From NCBI GenBank assembly GCA_902800395.1, contig CADCEC010000005.1, forward strand, positions 62,001 through 126,000: DNA of 64,000 nt, written 5' to 3'. The notes under the pieces are model-generated. The model was not told the DNA's origin. It saw only the letters and a program-made list of their open reading frames with translations, and ran no database searches. The translations under genes were made by a program, and so were the position numbers. This document shows positions 1-7,713 of this stretch, piece by piece; within the stretch, counting starts at the first letter, position 1, and every line of letters starts with the position of its first letter. This DNA is from an uncultured Bacteroidota bacterium. Its GTDB lineage: Bacteria; Bacteroidota; Bacteroidia; Bacteroidales; P3.

Positions 1-207
1 TCCTGTGGTGGCCACACGATACCATTTGTCGAAGAAGGCTCTCATCGACGGTGAGGCGGTGTCGTAGCGGAGGTTGTTGCCGTCGTAGTTGATGAATGTG
101 TATTCCGGCACGTCGACATGCAGTGGGCCGTAGACCTTGTTGTTCTTCGGCTGGCCGCAGGCACAGCAGGAGATGAGGGTCAGTATGAGGAAGAGTTTGC
201 CTTTCAT
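1..207 (-). CDS. Lipoprotein, N-terminal fragment (probable SGNH/GDSL-family partner)
   Basis: Only the first 69 codons are in the window; the gene runs off the left edge. The start reads [20 protein letters not shown], a short basic and hydrophobic segment ending in a Cys pair, which fits a lipoprotein signal. The mature part begins PKNNKVYGPLHVDVPEYTF. The ATG overlaps the stop of the upstream SGNH-hydrolase gene by four bases (ATGA), so the two are translationally coupled. In Bacteroidota such genes often come as tandem pairs of SGNH-like surface proteins, so a second hydrolase is likely. That is inference, because no catalytic block is visible in this fragment. Confidence 0.6.
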   Translation of the reverse strand, partial: MKGKLFLILTLISCCACGQPKNNKVYGPLHVDVPEYTFINYDGNNLRYDTASPSMRAFFDKWYRVATTG

Positions 208-1607
208 TTCTTGATGGCTTTAAGTCGACGTTTCATAGTGTATAGGCGGTAGCTGTTGTCGAAGGCTGTGGAGAGTCGTTCGCCCATCATGACGGCACCC
301 TTGGGGGTGAAGTGGACATAGTCGCTGCCAGATAGACCTTGCTTCTTCCAGCTTAGCATGGAGTTCCTGCCCCCCATGGCGTGGTAGATGCTCCAGAAGG
401 CTGCTCCGTGACGGTTGGCGGTGACCCGCAGGCTGTCGACAAGAGCAGGGAGCATGGGGTAGGTCTGCAGTTTGCCACGTTCGCTGGTGCTCATGTCGGA
501 GGGCCCGACGAAGAGTATCTTGGCTTGGGGGCAACACTGGTGGAGGTAGTCGATTTGTTTGCCCATGGTGGAGCAATAGGTGGAGATGGCTTTTTTGCTT
601 TTGATGTAGGGTACGGAGTTTCCGCCGAACTGGAGGATGATCATCGCTACGTCGAGTTGGGCATAGGCTTGTTTGAGCAGTTCTTTGTCGACGGAGGTGA
701 ACTGCGAACCGGAGCACCCGCGCATAGGGATGTTGTCGACAGCCACTCCGGGGCCGTTGTCGACAGTGACGCAGTAGAGGTCGGCGTCCCCAGTGGTGTT
801 AATGTTGAAGGAAGCGGTAGCGGAATTGAGGGTCCACAGCATGCTGCCGACACCCTTCTTTTTTGAGGTAAATGATTCTTTGTGTCGCTTTTTCTTCTCC
901 GAGAGTGTGGCCTTGAGGTTGCCGCTGCGGTTGTTGTAGACCAGACGTATGCGGGAGAAGAGCTTCAGGCGGCTGTCGGTCTTGGAGTTAGAGGAGGCTT
1001 TGATGGAGGTGGAGGCGTTGCCTGCCATACGGAAGCATTGCATCATGGGGCCGTAGTTGCCGCGTGAGCGCACCACTGTGCTGTCGCCGAAGGAGGCCAG
1101 GTGTGTAAGGTTGCCGCTGGCACTCTGCGATACCGACGTGGAGGCGATGATGGTGCGGAAGGGAAGCATACCCGGTCCGCCGCCGCCGAAGTGCTGCTGC
1201 ATGTAGGCACGCAGTTGGTAGCTGATGCGGTCCATCTCGATTTGCGAGTCGCCATAGTGCAGGATGCGCACCACGCGGTTGTCAGAGACTGCATTCTCGG
1301 CTGTGGTCCAGAAGTCGTCGAGGTAGCTCTCGTTAGGTAGCCACAACCGGAGGTCGCTTTGGTCGAAAGAGCTCTGCAGGTAGTTGATGGAATCGCTCAG
1401 GGCTGTAATTTCCTTGGGAATCTTGATGTTTTTGGTGTTCCCGATATTTGCGGAACCTGTGGTATTGGCTTCGGTGAGGTCCTGGATGGTGGGCAGGTAA
1501 TAGGTATGGTCGCCGAGGGTGATGCCCTCACTGGGGAATCCCATACTGACGACCGTCAAACAGGCGACGATGCTGGCGAAGACGGTGGTGATTTTCCAAG
1601 CGCTCAT
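204..1607 (-). CDS. Exported SGNH/GDSL-type hydrolase
   Basis: 467 residues. A hydrophobic segment at about residues 5-24 acts as signal peptide or anchor. The SGNH blocks are visible: HYGDSQ at 118-122 with nucleophile candidate Ser121, a glycine run GGGGPGML at 141-148, QFGGN at 326-330 and SDYVHF at 428-433 giving the Asp-x-x-His end block. The family removes or transfers acyl/acetyl groups on surface polysaccharides; the substrate here is unknown. It lies directly after lpxD (ATGA overlap) and before a lipoprotein gene (ATGA overlap), in an envelope operon, so a cell-wall or LPS modification role is plausible. The family call is firm, the substrate is not. Confidence 0.8.
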   Translation of the reverse strand: MSAWKITTVFASIVACLTVVSMGFPSEGITLGDHTYYLPTIQDLTEANTTGSANIGNTKNIKIPKEITALSDSINYLQSSFDQSDLRLWLPNESYLDDFWTTAENAVSDNRVVRILHYGDSQIEMDRISYQLRAYMQQHFGGGGPGMLPFRTIIASTSVSQSASGNLTHLASFGDSTVVRSRGNYGPMMQCFRMAGNASTSIKASSNSKTDSRLKLFSRIRLVYNNRSGNLKATLSEKKKRHKESFTSKKKGVGSMLWTLNSATASFNINTTGDADLYCVTVDNGPGVAVDNIPMRGCSGSQFTSVDKELLKQAYAQLDVAMIILQFGGNSVPYIKSKKAISTYCSTMGKQIDYLHQCCPQAKILFVGPSDMSTSERGKLQTYPMLPALVDSLRVTANRHGAAFWSIYHAMGGRNSMLSWKKQGLSGSDYVHFTPKGAVMMGERLSTAFDNSYRLYTMKRRLKAIKK

Positions 1608-2617
1608 TTCTTCTCCAGATTCTCGATGCGTTGAGCCAGTTTCTCGATATTACGTACTAGCACCTCCACTTTGCGGCGTTTGGAGGATTCCATAGCGGGA
1701 CTGCCGAAGATGGTCTGGTTGCCGGGAACCGAATGGGTCACGCCGCTTTGGGCACCGATGGTCACGTGGTCGCCCACGGTGATGTGTCCGACGAGGCCGG
1801 CCTGACCAGCGATGATGCATTCCTCGCCTACCTTGCAACTGCCGGCGATACCTACCTGTGAAGCCATTGCGGTGTTGCGGCCGATGACGACGTTGTGGGC
1901 TATCTGGCAGAGGTTGTCGACCTTGACTCCCTGATGGAGGATGGTGGACTTCATGGCGGCACGGTCGATGCAAGTGTTGGCGCCCACCTCCACGTCGTCC
2001 TCAAGGATGACGTTGCCAATCTGGTCAATCTTGTTCCAACCGCCATTGTCGTCGGGTGCAAAACCGAAGCCGTCGGAACCGACGACACAGCCGGCATGGA
2101 GGATGCAGCGGCGGCCGATCTCGACACCTTCGTAGATTTTGGCACCGGCGTAGATGATGGTGTCGTCGCCGATGACGACGTTGTTGCCGATGGTGGCGTT
2201 AGGATAGATTTTCACGTTGTTGCCGATACGGCAGTGGCGGCCGACGACGGCGTAGGGACCGAGGTAGCACTCCTTGCCGATTTTCGTACCGCGTCCCACG
2301 CTGCTTCTCCACGAGCGTCCTTTGGGTGGTTTGCTGCGCTTGTTGAAGGCGTGGAGCAGCTTGGCTACCGCCATATAGGGGTTGTCGACGCGGATGAGGG
2401 TGGACCGAATCTCCTGTTCGGGGACAAAGTCACGCCGCACAATGACTATCGAGGCCTGCTTTTCGTAGATATAGTGGGTGTATTTGGGATTGCCCAGAAA
2501 GGTGATGCCGCCCTCTTCGCCCTCTTCGATGATGCAGGGTTTCCACACGCGGGTGTTCTCGTCGCCCTCGACGGTGCCTTTGATGAGGTTGGCTATTTCT
2601 TTGGCTGTGTATTGCAT
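1604..2617 (-). CDS. lpxD: UDP-3-O-acylglucosamine N-acyltransferase LpxD
   Basis: Adds the second 3-hydroxyacyl chain to UDP-3-O-acyl-glucosamine in lipid A synthesis. I start it at the ATG at 2617 ([14 protein letters not shown], the usual LpxD beginning); an upstream TTG at 2632 is also open but gives atypical residues. This leaves 337 residues, normal for the family. An N-terminal uridine-binding domain is followed by a long left-handed beta-helix of hexapeptide repeats (for example [19 protein letters not shown]), with QIAHNVVIG holding the expected catalytic His, and a C-terminal helix. The ATG lies four bases after the lptC stop, and the gene overlaps the SGNH gene by ATGA, so it is co-transcribed with envelope genes. 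Confidence 0.95.
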   Translation of the reverse strand: MQYTAKEIANLIKGTVEGDENTRVWKPCIIEEGEEGGITFLGNPKYTHYIYEKQASIVIVRRDFVPEQEIRSTLIRVDNPYMAVAKLLHAFNKRSKPPKGRSWRSSVGRGTKIGKECYLGPYAVVGRHCRIGNNVKIYPNATIGNNVVIGDDTIIYAGAKIYEGVEIGRRCILHAGCVVGSDGFGFAPDDNGGWNKIDQIGNVILEDDVEVGANTCIDRAAMKSTILHQGVKVDNLCQIAHNVVIGRNTAMASQVGIAGSCKVGEECIIAGQAGLVGHITVGDHVTIGAQSGVTHSVPGNQTIFGSPAMESSKRRKVEVLVRNIEKLAQRIENLEKK

Positions 2618-2621
2618 ACTT

Positions 2622-3245
2622 TTATTCTTCAAATTCTATGGTTCCGCGTTGGCGGGTGATACGGAGGTTGGTCATGTTGCCGTCGCTGGTGAAGCCGTCG
2701 CCATAGGTGACGCGGCTGCCGTTGACGGCGCGGACGGGGTTGTGGGAGTAGATGATGTCGTTGTCCGACTCCCACGTGATGTCCTTCAGGTAGACAGTGT
2801 CGTGGGTGCTATAGTCGATGACGACGACGCTGTCGGTGGCAGTGAGGATGTTTTTGTCGTCGTAGGAGGTGGCTTTATTGGCCCGTATCAGCGTCTGCAG
2901 GTGACGGTTCTCGTCGTAGAAACGCAGCTCCACGCCTTTTGGATAGAGGGTGCGTGTGTCGGGCTGGCGGTACTGAACGATGGTGGGGGCGTCGAGTTCG
3001 AGTTGCGGTTTCCCTTCCTCGGTGCGCCAGACGTGGGCGTCTGTGACTTCCTGGTCGGGGGGCTTTTTGCGCTCGAAGCGCTCGATGTCCTTCATGTCGT
3101 AGCCGCAGGAGAACAAAGAGGAAAGAGTAAAGAGTAAAGTGGAAAGAGAGGCTACCGCCTTGGGTAGTCTCTCCACTTTCCACTTTCCACTTTCCACTTT
3201 CACCTTTCTTATCGTGTTCTGACGGTGGTTGTTTCGCCAATCCAT
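2622..3245 (-). CDS. lptC: LPS export periplasmic protein LptC-like lipoprotein
   Basis: 207 residues from the ATG at 3245. LptC bridges the LptBFG pump and LptA in LPS export. The mature part has the beta-jellyroll pattern of Bacteroidota LptC proteins ([20 protein letters not shown], then [11 protein letters not shown]). The N-terminus is odd. Residues 15-46 are encoded by a repeat element ([11 protein letters not shown], then [15 protein letters not shown]), so both the basic and the hydrophobic part of the lipoprotein signal come from repeat DNA; Cys47 is the lipobox Cys. The ATG overlaps the last 12 codons of the upstream TPR gene. A GTG at 3203, just past that gene's stop, is an alternative start. 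The neighbours (barrel, TPR protein, lpxD) match the Bacteroidales envelope cluster. Confidence 0.82.
   Translation of the reverse strand: MDWRNNHRQNTIRKVKVESGKWKVERLPKAVASLSTLLFTLSSLFSCGYDMKDIERFERKKPPDQEVTDAHVWRTEEGKPQLELDAPTIVQYRQPDTRTLYPKGVELRFYDENRHLQTLIRANKATSYDDKNILTATDSVVVIDYSTHDTVYLKDITWESDNDIIYSHNPVRAVNGSRVTYGDGFTSDGNMTNLRITRQRGTIEFEE
3114..3204. repeat. GTGGAAA-family repeat, inverted arms, inside lptC
   Basis: The left arm (3114-3150) is made of GAAAGAGTAAAG/GTGGAAAG words. The right arm (3168-3204) is four to five copies of TTTCCAC, the reverse complement. The core between them contains GCTACC and GGTAGT, able to pair. The whole element lies in the signal-peptide part of lptC and is read through without a stop. 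Confidence 0.85.
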
Positions 3246-4555
3246 CCGGGGACGCGGAAGCTCTTGCCGTTCTCGAGGTTAAGCATGAAGGCCTGAGCGG
3301 TCTTGGGGTAGTGGGAGCTATAGCGTCCGATGAGGGCGTTGCAGGCCTGTACGTTTTCTTCCGAGGGGTCGATGGATTTGGATTTTTGGAGTTTGTCAAC
3401 GGCGGCCCAGTAGGCGCTGCAGCCATTCATGTTGTCTTCAGAGGCGCTGGAGGCGGTGGCGGCATAGAGCTGGGCGATGTAGCGGTAGGGCTCACCCTTG
3501 GTGCGGTCGGCTTCGGCGGCGGAGAGGTAGGCCGAGCGGGCTGCAGAGTAGCTGTTGGTGCTGTTGTAGCAGTGTCCGAGGTAGAGGTAGGCCATGTATT
3601 TATCCTTGCCGGAGAGTTCTTTGGCGGCATCGCGGAGGTAGGAGATGGCGTCGTTGTACTGTTTCTTCGAGAGGCACATCTGGCCCATCAGCATAGCGGT
3701 GGCGGGATTAGGCTCGAGGCGGTAGAGGTTTTCGGTGGCGGAGAAGAAGAGGGGCTGGTCGATGCAGCGTTTCTTTTTCAGGATGCCGGTGATTTTCTTC
3801 AGCAGGTCGATGTTTTCGGGGTCGGCCTCGAACTTTTTGCCGTAGATTTCCACCAGCTGGTCGCAGGTGGCGTAGGGCGAGAAGGCAGCTTCAACGCCGG
3901 CGATGTAGCCACGGATGGTGGCGGCTTTCACGCTGTCGTCGATGTTCTTCTCCAGTTCGGCGTCGAGTTTCTCGCTGGCGATGTCGTAGTTGTCGACCAC
4001 CAATGTGGGTTCGGCTTTACCGGAGCGCACATAGTCGATGGTGGCTTCCATGTATTTCACCAAGTATCCGGCTTCGAGGTCGCCTTCCATCTTGACGGCT
4101 TGGTCATAGAGGGTGTAGTAGCGCTCAAGGCCGTCGTTTTTCAGGATTTCCTGCAGGTCCATAGCCTTTTTGGCGGTCCATTTGGGTCCCTCGCCGTAAG
4201 TGGCAATACGTACGTCGTACATGTGCATGAGTTCATCGACATAAGCGTCGCGCTCGGCCTGGTCTTTTGCTTTGGCAATCATCACGCGCATGATGTTTGC
4301 GCCGTTGTTGTAGAGGTTTTTGCTCTGCTTGGGGCAGTTGGCCACAATTTGTTTCCAGTAGGGGTAGGCTTCTTCCAGCCAGCGGGAGTCTTTGGTGGAT
4401 TTGAATTGTGCGATAGCGTCCTGATAGAGGGACACGGGTTCGAGCATCTGCTGCTGCACCTCTTCGGAGCAGCCCCAGTCGGGGTACTGAGCCATTGCGG
4501 TGGAGCCCATGGCTGCCATGAAGAGTCCAATCGTCAGTGTTTTGATCGTTTTCAT
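3209..4555 (-). CDS. Exported tetratricopeptide-repeat protein
   Basis: 448 residues with a clear signal peptide (MKTIKTLTIGLFMAAMGSTAMAQ). The rest is alpha-helical; TPR-like units are easiest to see between residues 270 and 400 (for example NPATAMLMGQMCLSKKQYND and YLYLGHCYNSTNSYSAARSA). No catalytic motif is seen. The order coaX, outer-membrane barrel, TPR protein, lptC is one I recall from several Bacteroidales genomes, so it is probably a periplasmic scaffold linked to envelope assembly. That role is inference. Its 3' end overlaps the lptC start by 37 bases. Confidence 0.8.
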   Translation of the reverse strand: MKTIKTLTIGLFMAAMGSTAMAQYPDWGCSEEVQQQMLEPVSLYQDAIAQFKSTKDSRWLEEAYPYWKQIVANCPKQSKNLYNNGANIMRVMIAKAKDQAERDAYVDELMHMYDVRIATYGEGPKWTAKKAMDLQEILKNDGLERYYTLYDQAVKMEGDLEAGYLVKYMEATIDYVRSGKAEPTLVVDNYDIASEKLDAELEKNIDDSVKAATIRGYIAGVEAAFSPYATCDQLVEIYGKKFEADPENIDLLKKITGILKKKRCIDQPLFFSATENLYRLEPNPATAMLMGQMCLSKKQYNDAISYLRDAAKELSGKDKYMAYLYLGHCYNSTNSYSAARSAYLSAAEADRTKGEPYRYIAQLYAATASSASEDNMNGCSAYWAAVDKLQKSKSIDPSEENVQACNALIGRYSSHYPKTAQAFMLNLENGKSFRVPGWIGETTTVRTR

Positions 4556-4628
4556 TGTGATTCTATTTTTTATTGTTTTTGTTCTCTGTTTTGCTATTTA
4601 GTATCGTTTAATATTTTTTTCTTGTAAA

Positions 4629-4668
4629 CTACCCTAGGAAAACCTAGGACTTCCCAGGACCACCTAGT
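4629..4668. repeat. CCTAGGA-word repeat between genes
   Basis: Words ACCCTAGGA, ACCTAGGAC, CCCAGGAC and ACCTAG in succession, ending at the stop of the next gene. The same words recur at 28803-28837, upstream of tatD. The rest of the 108-base gap holds an AT-rich stretch. Confidence 0.7.
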
Positions 4669-6010
4669 TATACCTCCTCTTCACAAACCAGCGTTCACAG
4701 GTGCTCACCGAGATGCCGATGGTGAGACTGTTGCGCTGCAGGAGGTCTTTGTTTCCCAGGCTGCGGTAGCCTACGCTGAGGGTCAGTAGCGAGCGTCCCT
4801 TGCGCATGGGCAGCGTGGCCCCGAGACCGAAACCCCAGGCGTCAATCACCTGCTCTTCTCCGCCAATCATCAGACGCATAAGTCCTTGGTCGGTGTTGAA
4901 GCCAACGCTCCAACTGATACGGCCCCAGTAGGTGGAAGCATCCATCACGCCAATCTTTTCGAATCCCAATACGTAGCGGCTGTAGGGTCCGTAGGTTATC
5001 GCGCTCTCTCCCATGATGGGAGGGTTCACACCCTCGGTGTATTTCATACCGGCCCAACCCGTGAAGGTGGCGTCGGCGGACACACGCCAACTGTCGTTGC
5101 GCTCGAAGCTCAGGCCGATGCCGAAGGTGTGGTCTTGCTCAAGGGTGCTTGTGAACTCCGGCGACTCGCCTGAGGCGGGGAATATCGTGTCGGCTATCGA
5201 TTGGTCGCTGGGGTAGAAAGTATAGATGAGGGCAATGTCGGTGACGTTCATCTTGCGATAGGGCTTGTAGACGAGGCCTACGCCGAGGGTGTAGTTTTCG
5301 CCCAGCGGTTCCCAGTACTGGAGGCCGAGGTCGAAGGTCACATTGCCTACCTTGGTCTCCTTGTAGCGTCGTGAGGGCTTGTAGTGTGTCGAGTCGATAC
5401 TTACAAAGGAATAGGTGATAGCGTGCTGTACGCGGCCGGTGTGATAATTGACGTTGAATCCCAGCTGTAGACGACGTTCCTCCTTGTCTTCGCCCAGAAG
5501 GTTGAAGGCACTGCCCACGAAGGCAATATTCACGCCGCCAGTGCCGTCATAGACGGTCTTCACGATGCTGCTGTCCAAGTACATGCCCTGCGATGTCGAA
5601 GCATAATCCACCGAGGTGTAGTTCAGCAGTCCGCCTCCCAGTTTCCACCAGCTGGTGATGGGCAGGCCGAAGGTGATGTGGCTGATGTTGCCGTCGGCAT
5701 CCTTCACGCTCTTGTCGTTGTTTTGCAGACGTGTCATCTGGATGTTGGCACCCATGTCGAACACAAAACTTTCCGTGCCGATGCTCCCGTAGGAAGCGGG
5801 GTTAAAAGGATTGATGAAGTTGTCGCCCGAAAGGGTGTAGACCACGCCGCCCGTACGGCTGGTCATAGGGATGGTATAAGGCAGGTCGCTGATGCCGATG
5901 CCGAATTGCGAATAGGGCATGTTGAAGCCGTTCTGCGCCTGAGCATTACCCAGTAATCCCATAATGCCCATTAAACTCATTAATCCTATCAAAAAACTCT
6001 TATTTCTCAT
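4664..6010 (-). CDS. Outer-membrane beta-barrel protein (FadL/PorV-like)
   Basis: 448 residues. Signal peptide MRNKSFLIGLMSLMGIMGLLGNAQAQ, then an N-terminal segment (NMPYSQFGIGISDLPY) and many alternating, aromatic-rich strands through the C-terminus, as in barrels of the FadL/long-chain fatty acid transporter type. It follows coaX, whose stop it overlaps by 11 bases, and precedes the TPR protein and lptC. Members of this cluster are usually annotated as putative membrane or hemin-receptor proteins; the transported ligand is unknown. No TonB box or plug domain is seen, so it is not a TonB-dependent receptor. Confidence 0.75.
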   Translation of the reverse strand: MRNKSFLIGLMSLMGIMGLLGNAQAQNGFNMPYSQFGIGISDLPYTIPMTSRTGGVVYTLSGDNFINPFNPASYGSIGTESFVFDMGANIQMTRLQNNDKSVKDADGNISHITFGLPITSWWKLGGGLLNYTSVDYASTSQGMYLDSSIVKTVYDGTGGVNIAFVGSAFNLLGEDKEERRLQLGFNVNYHTGRVQHAITYSFVSIDSTHYKPSRRYKETKVGNVTFDLGLQYWEPLGENYTLGVGLVYKPYRKMNVTDIALIYTFYPSDQSIADTIFPASGESPEFTSTLEQDHTFGIGLSFERNDSWRVSADATFTGWAGMKYTEGVNPPIMGESAITYGPYSRYVLGFEKIGVMDASTYWGRISWSVGFNTDQGLMRLMIGGEEQVIDAWGFGLGATLPMRKGRSLLTLSVGYRSLGNKDLLQRNSLTIGISVSTCERWFVKRRYN

Positions 6011-6752
6011 TGTATATCAGTATCTCGTTCAATCCAATCAATGTTAGGTGCGGCATATGCTCCCAGCCGCCAGCACCTGAGGCCATCAGGCGCTCAGCGT
6101 CGCCGCCGGTGAGAATCACCCGCAAATCTGGGGATTTTTCTTTGTAGAGGGTCACAAATCCCGCCAGCGCCAAAAGTGTCGCACCCAGCGTGCCGGCGAG
6201 GATACTTTCCTCTGTCGAACGTCCCAACACGGGAGCTTTTTCTACCCCTTCAAGGTCTATCAACGGCAGCTTGGCCGTGAAAGTATGCAGCGCCTGCAGG
6301 TTCATCTGCAGACCCGGCATGATGGCGCCGCCGTGATACACACCCGCAGCGTCGACGAAGTCCACAGTGATGCAGGTGCCGGCATCGATGACGAGGCAGG
6401 CCTCGCCGGGGTGCAGGCTCACCGCCCCGCAAGCATCGGCGATGCGGTCGGCCCCCAGCGTCTCAGGGGTCTTGTAATCCAACTTTATTGGCAGCGGAGT
6501 GGATGAGGTCAAAGTGGAAAACGGAAAGCGGAAAGTGGAAAGCATAGATACCACCTCCGGATTCTCTCCGCTGGCACACACCATTGCTCTGTCAATATTA
6601 GTGGCCGGTGGCAGGCAGTTAGTGGTCTGCGTGCCACCGATGTTTTCGGTAGCCTCGTTTTCCACTTTCCACTTTCCACTTTCCACTAAGGACCTCCCTT
6701 CGAAGGTGGCCCATTTCACGGCGGTGTTCCCTATGTCCAGCGTCAAATTCAT
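6000..6752 (-). CDS. coaX: Type III pantothenate kinase CoaX
   Basis: Phosphorylates pantothenate, the first step of coenzyme A synthesis. 250 residues with the type III motifs: LDIGNT at 5-10, TLGADR at 98-103, IDAGTC at 122-127 and GGAIMPG at 141-147. Between the first two motifs the protein is atypical: residues 22-33 ([12 protein letters not shown]) and 70-82 (MLSTFRFPFSTLT) are encoded by two GTGGAAA-type repeats in opposite orientation. They replace the variable loop without disturbing the conserved motifs, so the enzyme is probably active. The start overlaps the pth stop (ATGA). Confidence 0.93.
   Translation of the reverse strand: MNLTLDIGNTAVKWATFEGRSLVESGKWKVENEATENIGGTQTTNCLPPATNIDRAMVCASGENPEVVSMLSTFRFPFSTLTSSTPLPIKLDYKTPETLGADRIADACGAVSLHPGEACLVIDAGTCITVDFVDAAGVYHGGAIMPGLQMNLQALHTFTAKLPLIDLEGVEKAPVLGRSTEESILAGTLGATLLALAGFVTLYKEKSPDLRVILTGGDAERLMASGAGGWEHMPHLTLIGLNEILIYNEK
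6510..6543. repeat. GTGGAAA-family repeat arm inside coaX (left)
   Basis: Words GTGGAAAAC, GGAAAGC, GGAAAGT, GGAAAGC in tandem. On the minus strand it is read in frame as STFRFPFSTLT of CoaX. It is the inverted partner of the arm at 6657-6687; 113 bases carrying real CoaX sequence lie between them. Confidence 0.85.
6657..6687. repeat. GTGGAAA-family repeat arm inside coaX (right)
   Basis: Four copies of TTTCCAC after CTCGT. Read on the minus strand as [11 protein letters not shown] of CoaX. The same bases with the same CTCGT/TTCGT edge occur in cysS at 59931-59968, where the peptide is [12 protein letters not shown]. Confidence 0.9.
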
Positions 6753-7441
6753 AAACTCCTTATCTCCTTATCTCCTGTCTCCTTATCTCCCTCTGCATGT
6801 GCGTTGCCCTTCTTGTTATACAGATTCATCGTGCGGTCGATGCCCTGGGTGACGAAACATTTGATGGCGTCGCCGGCTGTCTTTACGGCTTCCTCCATCT
6901 TCGCCAGGTCCTCACCCTCGATGCGCCCCAGCACATAATCCACTTGGTGACCACGGCCGAAGCTGCTTCCCACACCCATGCGCAGGCGGTTGTAGTTCTG
7001 CGTGCCTAGCAGAGCCTCGATGTCCGTGAGGCCGTTGTGGCCGCCGGCACCGCCCTGTTTCTTGATGCGCACAATGCCGGGGTCGAGGGCCAGGTCGTCG
7101 ACGATGACCATGAGGTTCGCAAGTTCTATCTTCTCGGCCTGCAGCCAGTATTTCACGGCTTTGCCGCTGAGGTTCATGTAGGTGGTGGGTTTGATGAGCA
7201 CCAGGATGCGACCCTTGTGGCGTATCTCGGTGCGGTAGGCGTGGCGCTCTAGGCTCCAGCGCGCCTCGGCCTCTTTGGCCAGCGCGTCGACCACCATGAA
7301 GCCCGCATTGTGGCGCGTGCCTTCGTATTCGGCACCCACATTGCCCAGTCCCACTATGAGAAATTTGCTCACAGGCTCTTCTATTGATTCTTTGCAATCT
7401 TCTCTTTTACAATATGATATAATCTTCCCGAGAAGGCTCAT
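6749..7441 (-). CDS. pth: Peptidyl-tRNA hydrolase
   Basis: Releases peptides from peptidyl-tRNA that has dropped off the ribosome. From the ATG at 7441 it has 230 residues. The motifs FLIVGLGNVGAEYEGTRHN, IKPTTYMNLSGKAV and GGAGGHNGL hold the family's active-site Asn, His and Asp positions. A 23-residue extension (MSLLGKIISYCKREDCK...) precedes the usual start; a GTG at 7372 gives the standard N-terminus (VSKFLIVGLGN). A TTG at 7462 is unlikely because it overlaps the promoter -7 element. The C-terminus (EGDKETGDKEIRSL) is encoded by an 8-base repeat (GGAGATAA words), a repeat-derived tail. Confidence 0.92.
   Translation of the reverse strand: MSLLGKIISYCKREDCKESIEEPVSKFLIVGLGNVGAEYEGTRHNAGFMVVDALAKEAEARWSLERHAYRTEIRHKGRILVLIKPTTYMNLSGKAVKYWLQAEKIELANLMVIVDDLALDPGIVRIKKQGGAGGHNGLTDIEALLGTQNYNRLRMGVGSSFGRGHQVDYVLGRIEGEDLAKMEEAVKTAGDAIKCFVTQGIDRTMNLYNKKGNAHAEGDKETGDKEIRSL
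6757..6792. repeat. TTATCTCC-word repeat at the pth 3' end
   Basis: Four successive TTATCTCC/TCCTGTCTCC words with period about 8. They encode the last residues of Pth on the minus strand. A perfect array would hit TAA within 24 bases; a one-word change (GAGACAGG) keeps it open. Confidence 0.75.
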
Positions 7442-7459
7442 CACATTTATTTTAAACTG

Positions 7460-7467
7460 CAAAGATA
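7460..7467 (-). promoter_or_regulatory. Promoter -7 element for pth operon
   Basis: TATCTTTG on the minus strand matches the Bacteroidota TAnnTTTG element. It lies 19 bases upstream of the ATG at 7441 and would drive the pth-coaX-barrel-TPR-lptC-lpxD run. Confidence 0.6.
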
Positions 7468-7569
7468 CAACTTTTTTACAATTAGAGTCCCTAATATTAT
7501 AAAAAAAGTCACTCCTATTCCCGAATAGTTACTGTCTAATTGCTCTATTATCCAATATTTCTACACTAT

Positions 7570-7614
7570 TTGTTCAGTTGTTGTTCAGTGAATCACTGAA
7601 CAACAACTGAACAA
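7570..7614. repeat. Perfect palindrome of GTTCAGTTGTT words
   Basis: Two 22-base arms (7570-7591 and 7593-7614) are exact reverse complements around one central base. The arms are built from GTTCAG and GTTGTT words, and another copy (CAACAACTGGACAACA) continues to the right. It sits in the 250-base gap between pth and the C69 peptidase gene. Confidence 0.85.
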
Positions 7615-7667
7615 CAACTGGACAACAAACGCACAAATGGTAAACCCTGTGCCAATTTGAGCATAAT

Positions 7668-7697
7668 AAAAAAGGCGCAGTTTTCTGCGCCTTTTTT
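7668..7697 (-). terminator. Terminator of the C69 peptidase gene
   Basis: GGCGCAG, loop TTTT, CTGCGCC, flanked by A-run and T-run, 17 bases after the stop codon. The symmetry would let it work in both directions. Confidence 0.85.
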
Positions 7698-7713
7698 GTG
7701 GGGGAGTGGGGGA

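Noticed and set aside
6749-7462. TTG start for pth at 7462
   Set aside because: It overlaps the promoter -7 element (7460-7467), so it would lie upstream of the transcript start.
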